Assembly (NCBI GenBank): GCA_017481065.1
Contig: JAFUPT010000036.1
Coordinates: 1-16,296 of the forward strand
Source: Clostridia bacterium
GTDB lineage: Bacteria > Bacillota_A > Clostridia > Christensenellales > Aristaeellaceae
Length of the DNA stretch: 16,296 nucleotides
Direction of reading: 5' to 3'
In this document: positions 7,037-14,107 of the stretch, one piece after another
Position numbering within the stretch: position 1 is the first letter of the stretch
Layout of the letters: each line of letters starts with the position of its first letter
Position numbers and translations under genes: made by a program
Notes under the pieces: model-generated
Databases searched by the model: none
Told to the model about the DNA's origin: nothing
What the model saw: the letters and a program-made list of their open reading frames with translations, nothing else

Positions 7037-8064
7037 GAACTTACACCGAATTCGCGGTCGAAAAGACCTGCCAATTGCTGAACATTCCCAGCCCCAGCGG
7101 CTTTACCAGCGACGCCATCGCCTGGCTCCAGGCGGAATTCACCGCCCTCGGCTTCGAGGCGGAGGTCACGGTGAAGGGCGGCCTGCTGGTGGATTTCGGC
7201 GGCGTGGATGAAGGCAACGCCATCTTCCTGGAAGCCCATGCCGATACCCTCGGCGCCATGGTTGCCGAAGTAAAGTCCAACGGCCGCCTGCGCCTCACCA
7301 ACATCGGCGGCATGAACGCCAACAATGCCGAGGCCGAAAATGCCGTGCTGTTCACCCGCAGCGGCAAAAAGTATGAGGGAACCCTCCAGCTCATCAACGC
7401 CTCCATCCATGTAAACGGCGCTTACAACGACACCAAGCGCGGCTGGGACGAGATGGAATTCGTGCTGGACGAGGACGTCTCCTCCAAAGAGGATGTATTC
7501 GCCCTCGGCATCCATACCGGCGATTATGTATGCTTTGATCCCCGCACCCGCGTCACCGAATCCGGCTACATCAAGAGCCGCTTCCTGGATGATAAGCTCT
7601 CCGTGGGCATCCTGCTGGGCCTTGGCAAGTATATCAAGGACAGCGGCGCCCGGCTCCCCCGCCGCACCTGGGCCCACATCACCGTTTATGAGGAAGTGGG
7701 CCACGGCGGCTGCGCATCCGTTCCCGCAGGTGTCACAGAAGCCCTCGTGGTGGATATGGGCTGCGTGGGCGAGGGCCTGGAATGCACCGAGCGCATGGTT
7801 TCCATCTGCGCAAAGGATTCCAGCGGTCCCTTCAACCGGGATATTGTGGTGAAGCTGGCCGAGGCCGCCGAGCGTGCGGGCGCGAGCTACGCCGTGGATG
7901 TATATCCCCGTTACAGCTCCGACGTCGCCACCACGCTGAAAGCCGGCCATGATATCAAGCATGGCCTGATCGGCGCAGGCGTTTACGCCTCCCACGGCTA
8001 CGAGCGCAGCCACAAGGACGGCGTGGAGAACACCCTGAAGCTACTCGTATCCTACCTCACCTGA
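7033..8064 (+). CDS. M42-family metallo-aminopeptidase
   Basis: A 343-residue cytosolic M42 peptidase (the family also called deblocking or glutamyl aminopeptidase, sometimes misnamed endoglucanase). Such enzymes form large dodecamers and trim free peptides using two metal ions. The metal and catalytic residues are all present: His69 and Asp71 in EAHADTLG, Asp186 in FLDDKLS, the Glu220-Glu221 pair in YEEVGHG, Asp241 in VVDMG and His321 in SHGYERSH. The length is standard. It starts inside the end of the mtlD-like gene with a 4-base ATGA overlap, so the two are translationally coupled although their functions look unrelated. Its peptide specificity is not readable. Confidence 0.93.
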   Translation: MRTYTEFAVEKTCQLLNIPSPSGFTSDAIAWLQAEFTALGFEAEVTVKGGLLVDFGGVDEGNAIFLEAHADTLGAMVAEVKSNGRLRLTNIGGMNANNAEAENAVLFTRSGKKYEGTLQLINASIHVNGAYNDTKRGWDEMEFVLDEDVSSKEDVFALGIHTGDYVCFDPRTRVTESGYIKSRFLDDKLSVGILLGLGKYIKDSGARLPRRTWAHITVYEEVGHGGCASVPAGVTEALVVDMGCVGEGLECTERMVSICAKDSSGPFNRDIVVKLAEAAERAGASYAVDVYPRYSSDVATTLKAGHDIKHGLIGAGVYASHGYERSHKDGVENTLKLLVSYLT

Positions 8065-8083
8065 TTCGAAAGGAACCACAGTC

Positions 8084-8599
8084 ATGATCAAAGCACGCCC
8101 CGCTGCGCAAAGAGATTACGAACCCCTCCTCCCCCTGATCCGCCGCGCCCAGGCCCGCATCGCCAGGCTCGGCATCGACCAGTGGCAGGATGGCTATCCC
8201 GAGCCGGAGCTCATCCAGGAGGATATTTCCCTCGGCCGCGGCTGGGTGTTTGATGATGATGGCAGGGTCGCCGCCTACGCCGTGCTCCTGCCCGGCCGGG
8301 AGCCCGTTTACGATACCCTCGAGGGCAAGTGGCTCACCGAAGGCGAGAATTACCTCACCATCCACCGCATGGCCATCGATGATGATTGGTGCGGCAAGGG
8401 CCTGAGCATGCAGATGATCGCCTTCGCGGAGGAGCTCGCCCGCCGGCAGGGCCTCTCCTCCCTGCGCGCCGATACCCATCGCGGCAACCTGGCCATGCGC
8501 GGCCTTCTGAACAAATGCGGCTTCGCCTATTGCGGCGAGGTGGTATACGAAGTCACCGCCGGCGATCCCGTGCGCGTGGCCTATGAAAAGATGGTCTGA
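8084..8599 (+). CDS. GNAT-family N-acetyltransferase
   Basis: A 171-residue acetyl-CoA-dependent acetyltransferase. Motif A is seen as LTIHRMAIDDDWCGKGLSMQM (about 91-111) with the acetyl-CoA loop around CGKG, and motif B as DTHRGNLAMRGLLNKCGF (130-147). The N-terminal half contains WQDGYP (34-39), a feature of a widespread uncharacterised Firmicutes GNAT group, from memory. The start ATG at 8084 has AAAGGAA about eight bases upstream. It lies 19 bases after the M42 gene and before a strong terminator, so it is the last gene of that operon. The substrate is unknown; a small molecule or amino group on a peptide or protein are both possible. Confidence 0.92.
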   Translation: MIKARPAAQRDYEPLLPLIRRAQARIARLGIDQWQDGYPEPELIQEDISLGRGWVFDDDGRVAAYAVLLPGREPVYDTLEGKWLTEGENYLTIHRMAIDDDWCGKGLSMQMIAFAEELARRQGLSSLRADTHRGNLAMRGLLNKCGFAYCGEVVYEVTAGDPVRVAYEKMV

Positions 8600-8606
8600 A
8601 TTCCTT

Positions 8607-8641
8607 CCCTGCCCCGGCTTTTCCGGCGGCAGGGCTTTTTT
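8607..8641 (+). terminator. Intrinsic terminator ending the mtlD-M42-GNAT operon
   Basis: CCCTGCC (8607-8613) pairs with GGCAGGG (8628-8634). An inner CCGG/CCGG pairing and a CTTTT loop extend the stem, and T6 follows (8636-8641). Confidence 0.88.
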
Positions 8642-8670
8642 CTCCGCAGCCACTCTTTTTCACTTCGTGC

Positions 8671-8700
8671 TTGACGAACGCATCCCTCCTGCGCTATAAT
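8671..8700 (+). promoter_or_regulatory. Promoter of the second degV gene
   Basis: TTGACG (8671-8676), an 18-base spacer, then TATAAT (8695-8700). The predicted start near 8707 gives a leader of about 57 bases before the ATG at 8764. Confidence 0.8.
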
Positions 8701-8763
8701 GGCCTTGTATGTTTTTTCCGCAACACAACCTTTCCGCTCGAGGAAAACCACGGAGGATTCTTC

Positions 8764-9603
8764 ATGAAAATTCGCTTTACCGCAGACAGCACCTGCGACC
8801 TGAATCCGGCGCTCATCGAACGCTATCAGGTGGAAGTTATTCCGCTTCGCATTGAGCTGGCCGGCAAATACTATACCGACGGCGTGGATCTTTCCCCCGA
8901 CGATATCATCTCCAGCGTCAACGGCGGCTCCAACCTGCCCAAGACCTCTGCCATCAATGTCACCGAATACCGCGATGTATTCACCCGCATGCTCCAGGAT
9001 TGCGACGCCGTGATCCACTTCCCCATCGGCTCCGGCTTCTCCTCCTGCTACCAGAACGCCTGCCTCGCCGCCGAGGGGCTGAATGTATTCGTCATCGAAT
9101 CCGCCAACCTCTCCACCGGCATCACCATGCTGCTGGCCGAGGCCGTGGACCGCGCGAACGCCGGCATGGAAGCCGCCCAGATCGCCAAAGAGATCAACGA
9201 ACTCGCCGCCAAGGTGGATGTATCCTTCATCGTGGACCGCCTCGATTACCTCTACAAGGGCGGCCGCTGCTCCATGCTCACCATGCTGGGCGCAAACGTG
9301 CTGCACATCCGCCCCTGCATCGAGGTAAGCGGCGGCAAGATGGTGGTGGGCAAGAAATACCGCGGCACCTACGAGCGCTGCCTGCGCCAGTACCTGGCGG
9401 ACCGCTTCCGCGCCAAGGACCAGCTGGAAACCAAGCGCATCTACATCACCCACACTGGCCTCAACGATTCCGCCCTCAATACCATCCGCGAAATCGTAAC
9501 TTCCGAGCTCAGCTTCGATGAAGTCTACGAGGTCCGCGCCGGCTGCTCCATCACCAGCCACTGCGGCGAAAACACCTTCGGCATCATCATGATGAAGAAG
9601 TAA
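8764..9603 (+). CDS. DegV family fatty-acid-binding protein (second copy)
   Basis: A 279-residue DegV/FakB-type protein, a paralogue of the gene at 4797-5669 but clearly diverged. Shared family marks are ADSTCDL (7-13), the pocket loop KTSAIN (60-65), the small-residue loop PIGSGFSSCYQNA (87-99), and YKGGRCSMLTMLGANVLHIRP (164-184), where the first copy has GGRVSATTAILGSMLSIKP. FakB-type proteins carry a fatty acid to FakA kinase; differences in the pocket loops would fit a different acyl preference, which is inference. The start is set by GGAGG (8752-8756), seven bases before the ATG; a longer in-frame start at the promoter itself can be excluded. It is monocistronic, with its own promoter and terminator. 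Confidence 0.94.
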   Translation: MKIRFTADSTCDLNPALIERYQVEVIPLRIELAGKYYTDGVDLSPDDIISSVNGGSNLPKTSAINVTEYRDVFTRMLQDCDAVIHFPIGSGFSSCYQNACLAAEGLNVFVIESANLSTGITMLLAEAVDRANAGMEAAQIAKEINELAAKVDVSFIVDRLDYLYKGGRCSMLTMLGANVLHIRPCIEVSGGKMVVGKKYRGTYERCLRQYLADRFRAKDQLETKRIYITHTGLNDSALNTIREIVTSELSFDEVYEVRAGCSITSHCGENTFGIIMMKK

Positions 9604-9605
9604 GC

Positions 9606-9638
9606 AAAAAACCTCTCCTTTCGGAGAGGTTTTCTTTT
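9606..9638. terminator. Bidirectional terminator between degV and MATE genes
   Basis: An 11-base perfect stem, AAAACCTCTCC (9608-9618) with GGAGAGGTTTT (9623-9633), has a TTTC loop. A-rich sequence lies on the left and T-rich on the right, so it can stop the degV transcript on plus and the convergent MATE transcript on minus. Two further inverted repeats sit on the MATE side: CCGGCG/CGCCGG (9641-9657) and TTCCCC/GGGGAA (9680-9698), neither with a T-run. Confidence 0.88.
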
Positions 9639-9706
9639 GTCCGGCGCGGAACGCCGGATTCTGTTTTGCCATTTACAGCTTCCCCGGCCGGCGGGGAAAT
9701 CTGAAA

Positions 9707-11053
9707 CTATCGGGTCAGCTTCTTTACCCATCTGTATCCATTCACATGTATCGCCGCCGGAATGCACTTGAGCAGCTGGTCCACATTCACGCAGATGATC
9801 ACCGCGATGGGCGGCCAGCCCCACACCATGCCGCCCAGCATCGCCAGCGGAATAAAGGTGCAGATGGCGATAATATCGATGTACATGATGAACTTCGTGT
9901 CCCCGCCGCCGCGGATGATGCCCGCGTTGATGGGCATCTGGTAGCTCATCACCAGCAGCACTGCGGACTGGATCAGCATGTATGCGTTGGCGAGCCGGTA
10001 GGTCTCCTCGGAAATCTTCGGCGCGTACACGCCCAGAAGCGGAGTGCGGATCAGCAGCATCGCCGTCGCCAGCACAATGCCGATGCACACAAAGATTCCC
10101 TGCAGGGTGCGGGTATATTCCTTCACCTTCGGCAAATCACCCCGGCCCACCGTCTTTCCGATGATCACCGCCGCAGCCGATGCCGCGCCCACGGAGGTCA
10201 CCTTCAGCAGCAGGAATACCGTGTTGGAAATGGACTGCGCCGCGATGGCGGAATCGTTCATGTGGCCCAGGATCACCGTCTGCAGCGCGTTTGCCACGCC
10301 CCAGAGCAGGCCCGAGAACAGCACCGGCAGCGTCACGCGGATGATATCCCGCACCAGCGCGCCGTTCCTGCTCAGGAAATCCTTCAAGCGCAGGCCCAGC
10401 TTCTTGTCCCGCAGCACGAAGCACACCACGATGATGCATTCCACCACCCGCGCCGTGAGCGTGCCGATGGCCGCGCCCCGCACGCCCAGCTCCGGCGCGC
10501 CGAGATTGCCGCCGATCAGCAGGTAATTGATCGCGCAGTTGATCGTCAGCGAAATGGCCGATACGCCCAGCGCGATCTTCACCGTCTCCACCACGCGCAT
10601 CGCATTCAAAAGCACCGCCGTGAGCGCAAAGAAGGGGTAAGAAAAGCGCATGATCTTCAAGTATGCCACGCCCTGCTCCACAATCGCATCATCCGGGCTG
10701 AAGATGCGCACCGCGCCCTCCGGGAAGATGCTCACCGCGATGAACAGCAGCGCCGCCACGACCAGCTCCAGCCGCACGCCCGTGCAGGCAATGCTGCGGA
10801 TTTCGCCCATGCGCCGCTGTCCCCAGTACTGGCTGGCAAGCACGATCATGCCGTTGCCGATGGAATACACCACCTGCTGGTAGACAAATTGTATCTGGTT
10901 CACCGCCGCCACGCCGGCCAGCGCGGCCTCGTTGTAGGTGCCCAGCATCAGGTTATCCGCCAGGTTCACGCTCAGCACCACCGCCTGCTCCAGCATCAGC
11001 GCCAGGCAGAGCCGTATGAAGATCTTGTAGAATTCCTTATCCCTCGTAAACAT
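9707..11053 (-). CDS. MATE-family multidrug/Na+ antiporter
   Basis: A 448-residue, about 12-helix inner-membrane exporter of the MATE family, which uses sodium or proton gradients to expel cationic drugs or metabolites. Recognisable parts are LADNLMLGTYNEAALAGVAAVNQI (about 31-54, the MatE domain start), GNGMIVLASQYWGQRR (66-81) and FSPDDAIVEQGVAYLK (118-133), with a second MatE repeat in the C-terminal half. I chose the ATG at 11053 because GAGG lies seven bases upstream. A longer reading to GTG at 11092 would begin upstream of the predicted transcription start (near 11076) and has no ribosome binding site. It is a single-gene unit divergent from miaA. The transported compound is unknown. 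Confidence 0.94.
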   Translation of the reverse strand: MFTRDKEFYKIFIRLCLALMLEQAVVLSVNLADNLMLGTYNEAALAGVAAVNQIQFVYQQVVYSIGNGMIVLASQYWGQRRMGEIRSIACTGVRLELVVAALLFIAVSIFPEGAVRIFSPDDAIVEQGVAYLKIMRFSYPFFALTAVLLNAMRVVETVKIALGVSAISLTINCAINYLLIGGNLGAPELGVRGAAIGTLTARVVECIIVVCFVLRDKKLGLRLKDFLSRNGALVRDIIRVTLPVLFSGLLWGVANALQTVILGHMNDSAIAAQSISNTVFLLLKVTSVGAASAAAVIIGKTVGRGDLPKVKEYTRTLQGIFVCIGIVLATAMLLIRTPLLGVYAPKISEETYRLANAYMLIQSAVLLVMSYQMPINAGIIRGGGDTKFIMYIDIIAICTFIPLAMLGGMVWGWPPIAVIICVNVDQLLKCIPAAIHVNGYRWVKKLTR

Positions 11054-11082
11054 CCCATCGCCTCGATTCATATCAAAGAAGG

Positions 11083-11111
11083 ATTTTACCACTCAATTTC
11101 CCTGGGCGCAA
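11083..11111 (-). promoter_or_regulatory. MATE gene promoter
   Basis: On the minus strand TTGCGC (11111-11106), a 17-base spacer ending in TGG, then TAAAAT (11088-11083). The predicted start is near 11076, which supports the ATG at 11053. Confidence 0.6.
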
Positions 11112-11116
11112 GCATC

Positions 11117-11145
11117 TTGATGTTTAATAATCGGTCTGCTATAAT
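11117..11145 (+). promoter_or_regulatory. miaA operon promoter
   Basis: TTGATG (11117-11122), a 17-base spacer ending in TGC, then TATAAT (11140-11145). Its -35 lies only five bases from the -35 of the divergent MATE promoter. The leader is about 40 bases. Confidence 0.8.
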
Positions 11146-11191
11146 AGTAGCATTCTATTCAGCGACTGCACATCGAAGGAGAGAAACACAT

Positions 11192-12088
11192 ATGCATAAT
11201 TTACCCAAGCTCATCGTGGTGGAGGGCACCAACGCCTCCGGAAAGAGCGGCCTCGGCGTGGAGCTGGCCAGGAAGTATGGCGGCGAAATCATCTCCGCCG
11301 ATTCCCGCCAGGTGTTCCGGGGCTATGACCTCGGCAGCGGCAAGATCACGCCGGAGGAAATGCAGGGCGTTCCCCACCACCTGATCGATATCTGCGATTC
11401 CAATGAATTCTTCTCCATGCATGATTTCCAGAAGAGAGCCTACGCCGCCATCGATGATATCCTCGCCCGGGGCAAAATTCCCTTCCTCGTGGGCGGCACC
11501 GGCCTCTATGTGGAATCGGTCACCCAGGGCTATGTCATGAGCGACCGCGCGCCGGATCTTCAATACCGCGATCACCTGGAAACCTTCTCCACCCCCGAAC
11601 TCTATTCCATGCTCCTTGAAAAGGTTCCGGATGTGGATGTGGACCCCAAGAACCGCAACCGCGTGATGCGCATGCTGGAAAAGCTGCATGATGGCGACGA
11701 CCACCTGCCCCGCAGCTGCCCCCGCTACAATTGCCTGAAGCTGGGCGTAACCTGGCCGCGGGAAATCCTGAAGCAGCGCATCGACGAGCGCCTCAGCCGC
11801 CGCATGGAGCAGGGCATGGTGGATGAAGTCCGCGCCCTGCTCGATGGCGGCGCCACCACCGAATTTATGTATAAGCTGGGCCTTGAATACCGCTTCATCA
11901 CCCAGTATATCACCGGCGAAATCCCCACCGAGGCGGAAATGGTGGAGCAGCTGGGCCTCGCCATCAAGCGCTTTGCCAAGCGGCAGATGACCTGGTTCCG
12001 CCGGGACAAGGAAATCCGCTGGCTGGATATGGCCGGCGATCCCCTCTCCGAAGCCTGCAACCATGTGGATCAATTCCTTTCCAACTAA
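11192..12088 (+). CDS. miaA: tRNA dimethylallyltransferase (MiaA), divergent
   Basis: A 298-residue enzyme of the MiaA family, which adds a dimethylallyl group to A37 of tRNAs reading UNN codons. Family marks are a P-loop (GTNASGKS, 12-19), SADSRQVFRGYDLGSGK (35-51), GVPHHLIDI (59-67), VGGTGLYVES (100-109), DPKNRNRVMRMLE (151-163) and KRQMTWFRR (263-271). Several otherwise strongly kept positions differ: the usual PTASGK is TNASGK, SADSMQVYRGMDIGTAK is altered, and the GYKE-like region reads GLEYRF (230-235). It may therefore be a diverged MiaA or a MiaA-like paralogue with altered specificity. AAGGAG lies about 11 bases before the ATG. It is first in an operon with the ROK kinase (18-base gap) and metallophosphoesterase, rather than beside mutL or hfq as is common. 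Confidence 0.85.
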   Translation: MHNLPKLIVVEGTNASGKSGLGVELARKYGGEIISADSRQVFRGYDLGSGKITPEEMQGVPHHLIDICDSNEFFSMHDFQKRAYAAIDDILARGKIPFLVGGTGLYVESVTQGYVMSDRAPDLQYRDHLETFSTPELYSMLLEKVPDVDVDPKNRNRVMRMLEKLHDGDDHLPRSCPRYNCLKLGVTWPREILKQRIDERLSRRMEQGMVDEVRALLDGGATTEFMYKLGLEYRFITQYITGEIPTEAEMVEQLGLAIKRFAKRQMTWFRRDKEIRWLDMAGDPLSEACNHVDQFLSN

Positions 12089-12106
12089 GCAAACGGAGGC
12101 ATGTGC

Positions 12107-13066
12107 ATGAAAAAATATTCCATCGGCATCGATATCGGCGCAACCAACACCAAGATCGGCCTCTTTGATGATGCGCAGCTCATCGCCCAGTCCCAGGAAC
12201 TGACCGACCCGGAGGCAGACCAGCAGCGCCTGCTGGACTTCATCGAAGCCCTCGTGCGCCGCATCCTCCTCGCCAACAATATAAAGATGGCGGAGCTCAA
12301 GGGCGTGGGCGCAGCCTTCCCCTGCTATATCGATCATAAAAACGGCGTGGCCATCGAATCCAACTACATCATGGCCCTGAACAACGCCCCCCTCAAGGCC
12401 CTGCTGGAGGCGCGGCTGGATGTGCCCGTGGCCCTGGAAAACGACGCCAACGCCGCAGCCCTCGCGGAGCACCGCCTCGGTGCGGGCATGGGCCAGGATA
12501 ATATGATCTACACCGCCCTCGCCACCGGCATCGGCGGCGGCCTCATCCTCAATGGCAAGCTCTATCGCGGCATGCATGGCATGGCCGGCGAAATCGGCCA
12601 TATGTTTGTCTCCGATTCTATCGGCTATCCCTGCCCCTGCGGCGTCACCGGCTGCGTGCAATCCATCTCCTCGGGTGCGCACATGGCCAAGTATGTCACC
12701 GACCGCATCAAGGAGGGCGAGGACAGCGCCATCCTCAACTACGCCGGCACCCTCTCCAACATCGATATGGTGGCCGTGGGCAAGGCCCTCAAAAACAACG
12801 ATTCCCTCGCCCTCGAGGTGGTGAACCGCGGCGCGGAATATCTCGGCCGCATGTTCCATTCCCTGAACCATATCTTCGATATCAATTATTTCGTATATGG
12901 CGGCGGCGTGGCCAAGCTGGGCCCCCGCTTCATCGACCGCATGATCGCGGCCTACCGCCATTATTCCCTGCTGGACCAGCGCTTCCCGGCGCAGTTCGTG
13001 CCCGCGAAGTTCGGCGATCAGGCGGGCATGTACGGCGCGGCGCTGCTGGCTGCCGGGGAAGCATGA
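12107..13066 (+). CDS. ROK-family sugar kinase (glucokinase-like)
   Basis: A 319-residue ROK kinase, probably phosphorylating glucose or an N-acetylated hexosamine with ATP. The ATP-binding segment is GIDIGATNTKIGLFD (7-21). The catalytic Asp113 lies in ENDANAAALAE (111-121), GIGGGLILNGKLYRG (141-155) is the ROK signature region, and the structural zinc site is His165, Cys176, Cys178 and Cys183 (CPCGVTGC). The motif usually continues with Glu after the last Cys by one residue; here Val-Gln-Ser follows. There is no helix-turn-helix, so it is a kinase rather than a ROK repressor. I place the start at 12107, seven bases after GGAGG; the ATG at 12101 is too close to that site. It overlaps the next gene by 4 bases (ATGA). 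The exact sugar is not determinable. Confidence 0.93.
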   Translation: MKKYSIGIDIGATNTKIGLFDDAQLIAQSQELTDPEADQQRLLDFIEALVRRILLANNIKMAELKGVGAAFPCYIDHKNGVAIESNYIMALNNAPLKALLEARLDVPVALENDANAAALAEHRLGAGMGQDNMIYTALATGIGGGLILNGKLYRGMHGMAGEIGHMFVSDSIGYPCPCGVTGCVQSISSGAHMAKYVTDRIKEGEDSAILNYAGTLSNIDMVAVGKALKNNDSLALEVVNRGAEYLGRMFHSLNHIFDINYFVYGGGVAKLGPRFIDRMIAAYRHYSLLDQRFPAQFVPAKFGDQAGMYGAALLAAGEA

Positions 13067-13818
13067 TGCCCTTGCGCACCCCCTGGAGCCGCTATTTCCA
13101 CATCGGCTTCTTTCCATCCCCGGAGCTTGAAGTCCTGCGCATTCCCGGCGCACCTGCCTTCATGCGGGGCGTAAAGGCGCTGTTCCTTTCAGATATCCAC
13201 CTGCGCGGCTGCGTTTCTGATGAAAAGCTCCATGCGCTGATCCGGCAAATCCGCGCCGCAGGGGCCGATCTCATCCTCCTCGGCGGCGATTATGCCGAGA
13301 CGGACGCCCAGTGCGCCCGCTTCTTTGAAGCCTTCCGGGGTGTCGATGCCCCCCTCGGCGTCTATGGCGTTCCCGGCAACAATGATGATCGCGAATCCCT
13401 GCCCGCATATATGGCCCGCGCAGGCGCAATTCTGCTCAGCAACCGCGCCGTATCCCTGCATCTCCCCGGCGGAAAGCTCCAGATCGGCGGCTGCGATGAC
13501 CACAAGTTCGGCTCCCCCCGCACTTCCGGCCTCTTCTCCGATGGCGGCTACCGCATCCTCATCTCCCATTTCCCCGCAGCGCCGGATTGCGCGCCCGATC
13601 TCATGCTTTCCGGCCACACCCACGGCGGGCAAATCAATTTCCTCGGCCTCACCCCCTATTCCATCGGCTTTGAGCGCGCATACCGCCTGCTGGGCGCGGG
13701 CGGCCTTTCCAAATTCGGAAATTCTTATCTCGCCGTCTGCAATGGAATCGGCGTGAGCCGCCTGCCCCTGCGCATCGGAGCCCGGGCGCAGATTTTGCTG
13801 GTGGAATTTGGCAGCTAA
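13063..13818 (+). CDS. Calcineurin-like metallophosphoesterase with GNND motif
   Basis: A 251-residue metallophosphoesterase of the YaeI/YkoQ-like group, some members of which act on lipid-linked phosphates. Metal ligands are seen in order: Asp44 and His46 (SDIHL), Asp76 (GGDY), Asn106 (GNND, 105-108), His169 (SHFP), and His185/His187 (SGHTHGGQ). The family normally has GNHD or GNHE; the His that assists catalysis is Asn107 here. No membrane anchor or signal peptide is present, although the N-terminal 40 residues contain a basic, aromatic stretch that might associate with membranes. It overlaps the ROK kinase gene by 4 bases (ATGATG; either Met could start) and is the last gene of the miaA operon. 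No clear terminator separates it from the next promoter 16 bases later. The substrate is unknown. Confidence 0.9.
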   Translation: MMPLRTPWSRYFHIGFFPSPELEVLRIPGAPAFMRGVKALFLSDIHLRGCVSDEKLHALIRQIRAAGADLILLGGDYAETDAQCARFFEAFRGVDAPLGVYGVPGNNDDRESLPAYMARAGAILLSNRAVSLHLPGGKLQIGGCDDHKFGSPRTSGLFSDGGYRILISHFPAAPDCAPDLMLSGHTHGGQINFLGLTPYSIGFERAYRLLGAGGLSKFGNSYLAVCNGIGVSRLPLRIGARAQILLVEFGS

Positions 13819-13834
13819 GATCGCCCCGAAACCC

Positions 13835-13863
13835 TTGACATTCGCCCCCCGCAGGCATATAAT
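13835..13863 (+). promoter_or_regulatory. Consensus sigma-A promoter of the 6S RNA gene
   Basis: A perfect TTGACA (13835-13840), a 17-base spacer and a perfect TATAAT (13858-13863) make this the strongest promoter in the window, as expected for an abundant RNA. Transcription should start near 13870. Confidence 0.9.
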
Positions 13864-13873
13864 ATTACATGTC

Positions 13874-13889
13874 GGCGGCGCGAGCCGCC
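13874..13889 (+). other. 5' leader hairpin ahead of 6S RNA
   Basis: GGCGGC (13874-13879) pairs perfectly with GCCGCC (13884-13889) around a GCGA tetraloop, the stable GNRA type. It lies between the predicted transcription start and the 6S closing stem, so it would be at the very 5' end of the primary transcript. It may be removed during 6S maturation or protect the 5' end. Confidence 0.55.
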
Positions 13890-13894
13890 CCGAA

Positions 13895-14083
13895 AAAGTT
13901 GTTATCCTGGGGTGTGCGTGTATCTGTGCTTTTACCCACAGATTCACAAAAGGATTCCGGGTCGATATGCAGATGCCATGCCCCCGATTTTCGCCAGGGG
14001 AAGGCAGTAAGCAGTCGCAGGTCTCCGCCCTGCCAGAGCGGCGGGTGAAAAAGCAGAGATGGACGGCACTCTTGGGATACTTT
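13895..14083 (+). ncRNA. ssrS: 6S RNA (RNA polymerase regulator)
   Basis: About 189 bases, the normal size for 6S RNA, which mimics an open promoter and binds sigma-A RNA polymerase. The closing stem pairs 13895-13917 (AAAG...TATCCTGGGGTGTG) with 14067-14083 (CACTCTTGGGATACTTT), with small bulges. The 3' strand GGACGGCACTCTTGGGA parallels the GGCGGCATCTCGGAG of E. coli 6S, and the 5' TCCTGGGGTGTGCG parallels CTCTGAGATGTTCGC. The internal GTCGATAT matches the GCCGATAT region, and a long apical arm (about 13951-14030) folds around CCCC/GGGG. The 5' strand of the central bubble also contains a 7-base hairpin, ATCTGTG/CACAGAT (13922-13943). A perfect promoter precedes it, a terminator follows, and no convincing ORF is inside. 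Exact mature ends are not known. Confidence 0.85.
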
Positions 14084-14107
14084 GAGCATCTTAGGATGCT
14101 CTTTTTT
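14084..14107 (+). terminator. Terminator of 6S RNA
   Basis: GAGCATC (14084-14090) pairs with GATGCTC (14095-14101) around TTAG, followed by T6 (14102-14107). It begins directly after the 6S closing stem. Confidence 0.92.

Noticed and set aside
9707..11092. A longer MATE reading starting at GTG 11092.
   Set aside because: There is no ribosome binding site, and that start lies upstream of the predicted transcription start; the ATG at 11053 has GAGG at good spacing.
9746..12088. A 780-codon plus-strand frame appearing to fuse an N-terminal extension to MiaA.
   Set aside because: The first part is the antisense of the MATE gene and runs through both divergent promoters. MiaA has its own promoter and ribosome binding site just before 11192.
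11201..13153. A 650-codon minus-strand frame opposite miaA and the ROK kinase.
   Set aside because: It is a shadow frame with no recognisable domain; the plus-strand genes carry complete conserved motifs and ribosome binding sites.
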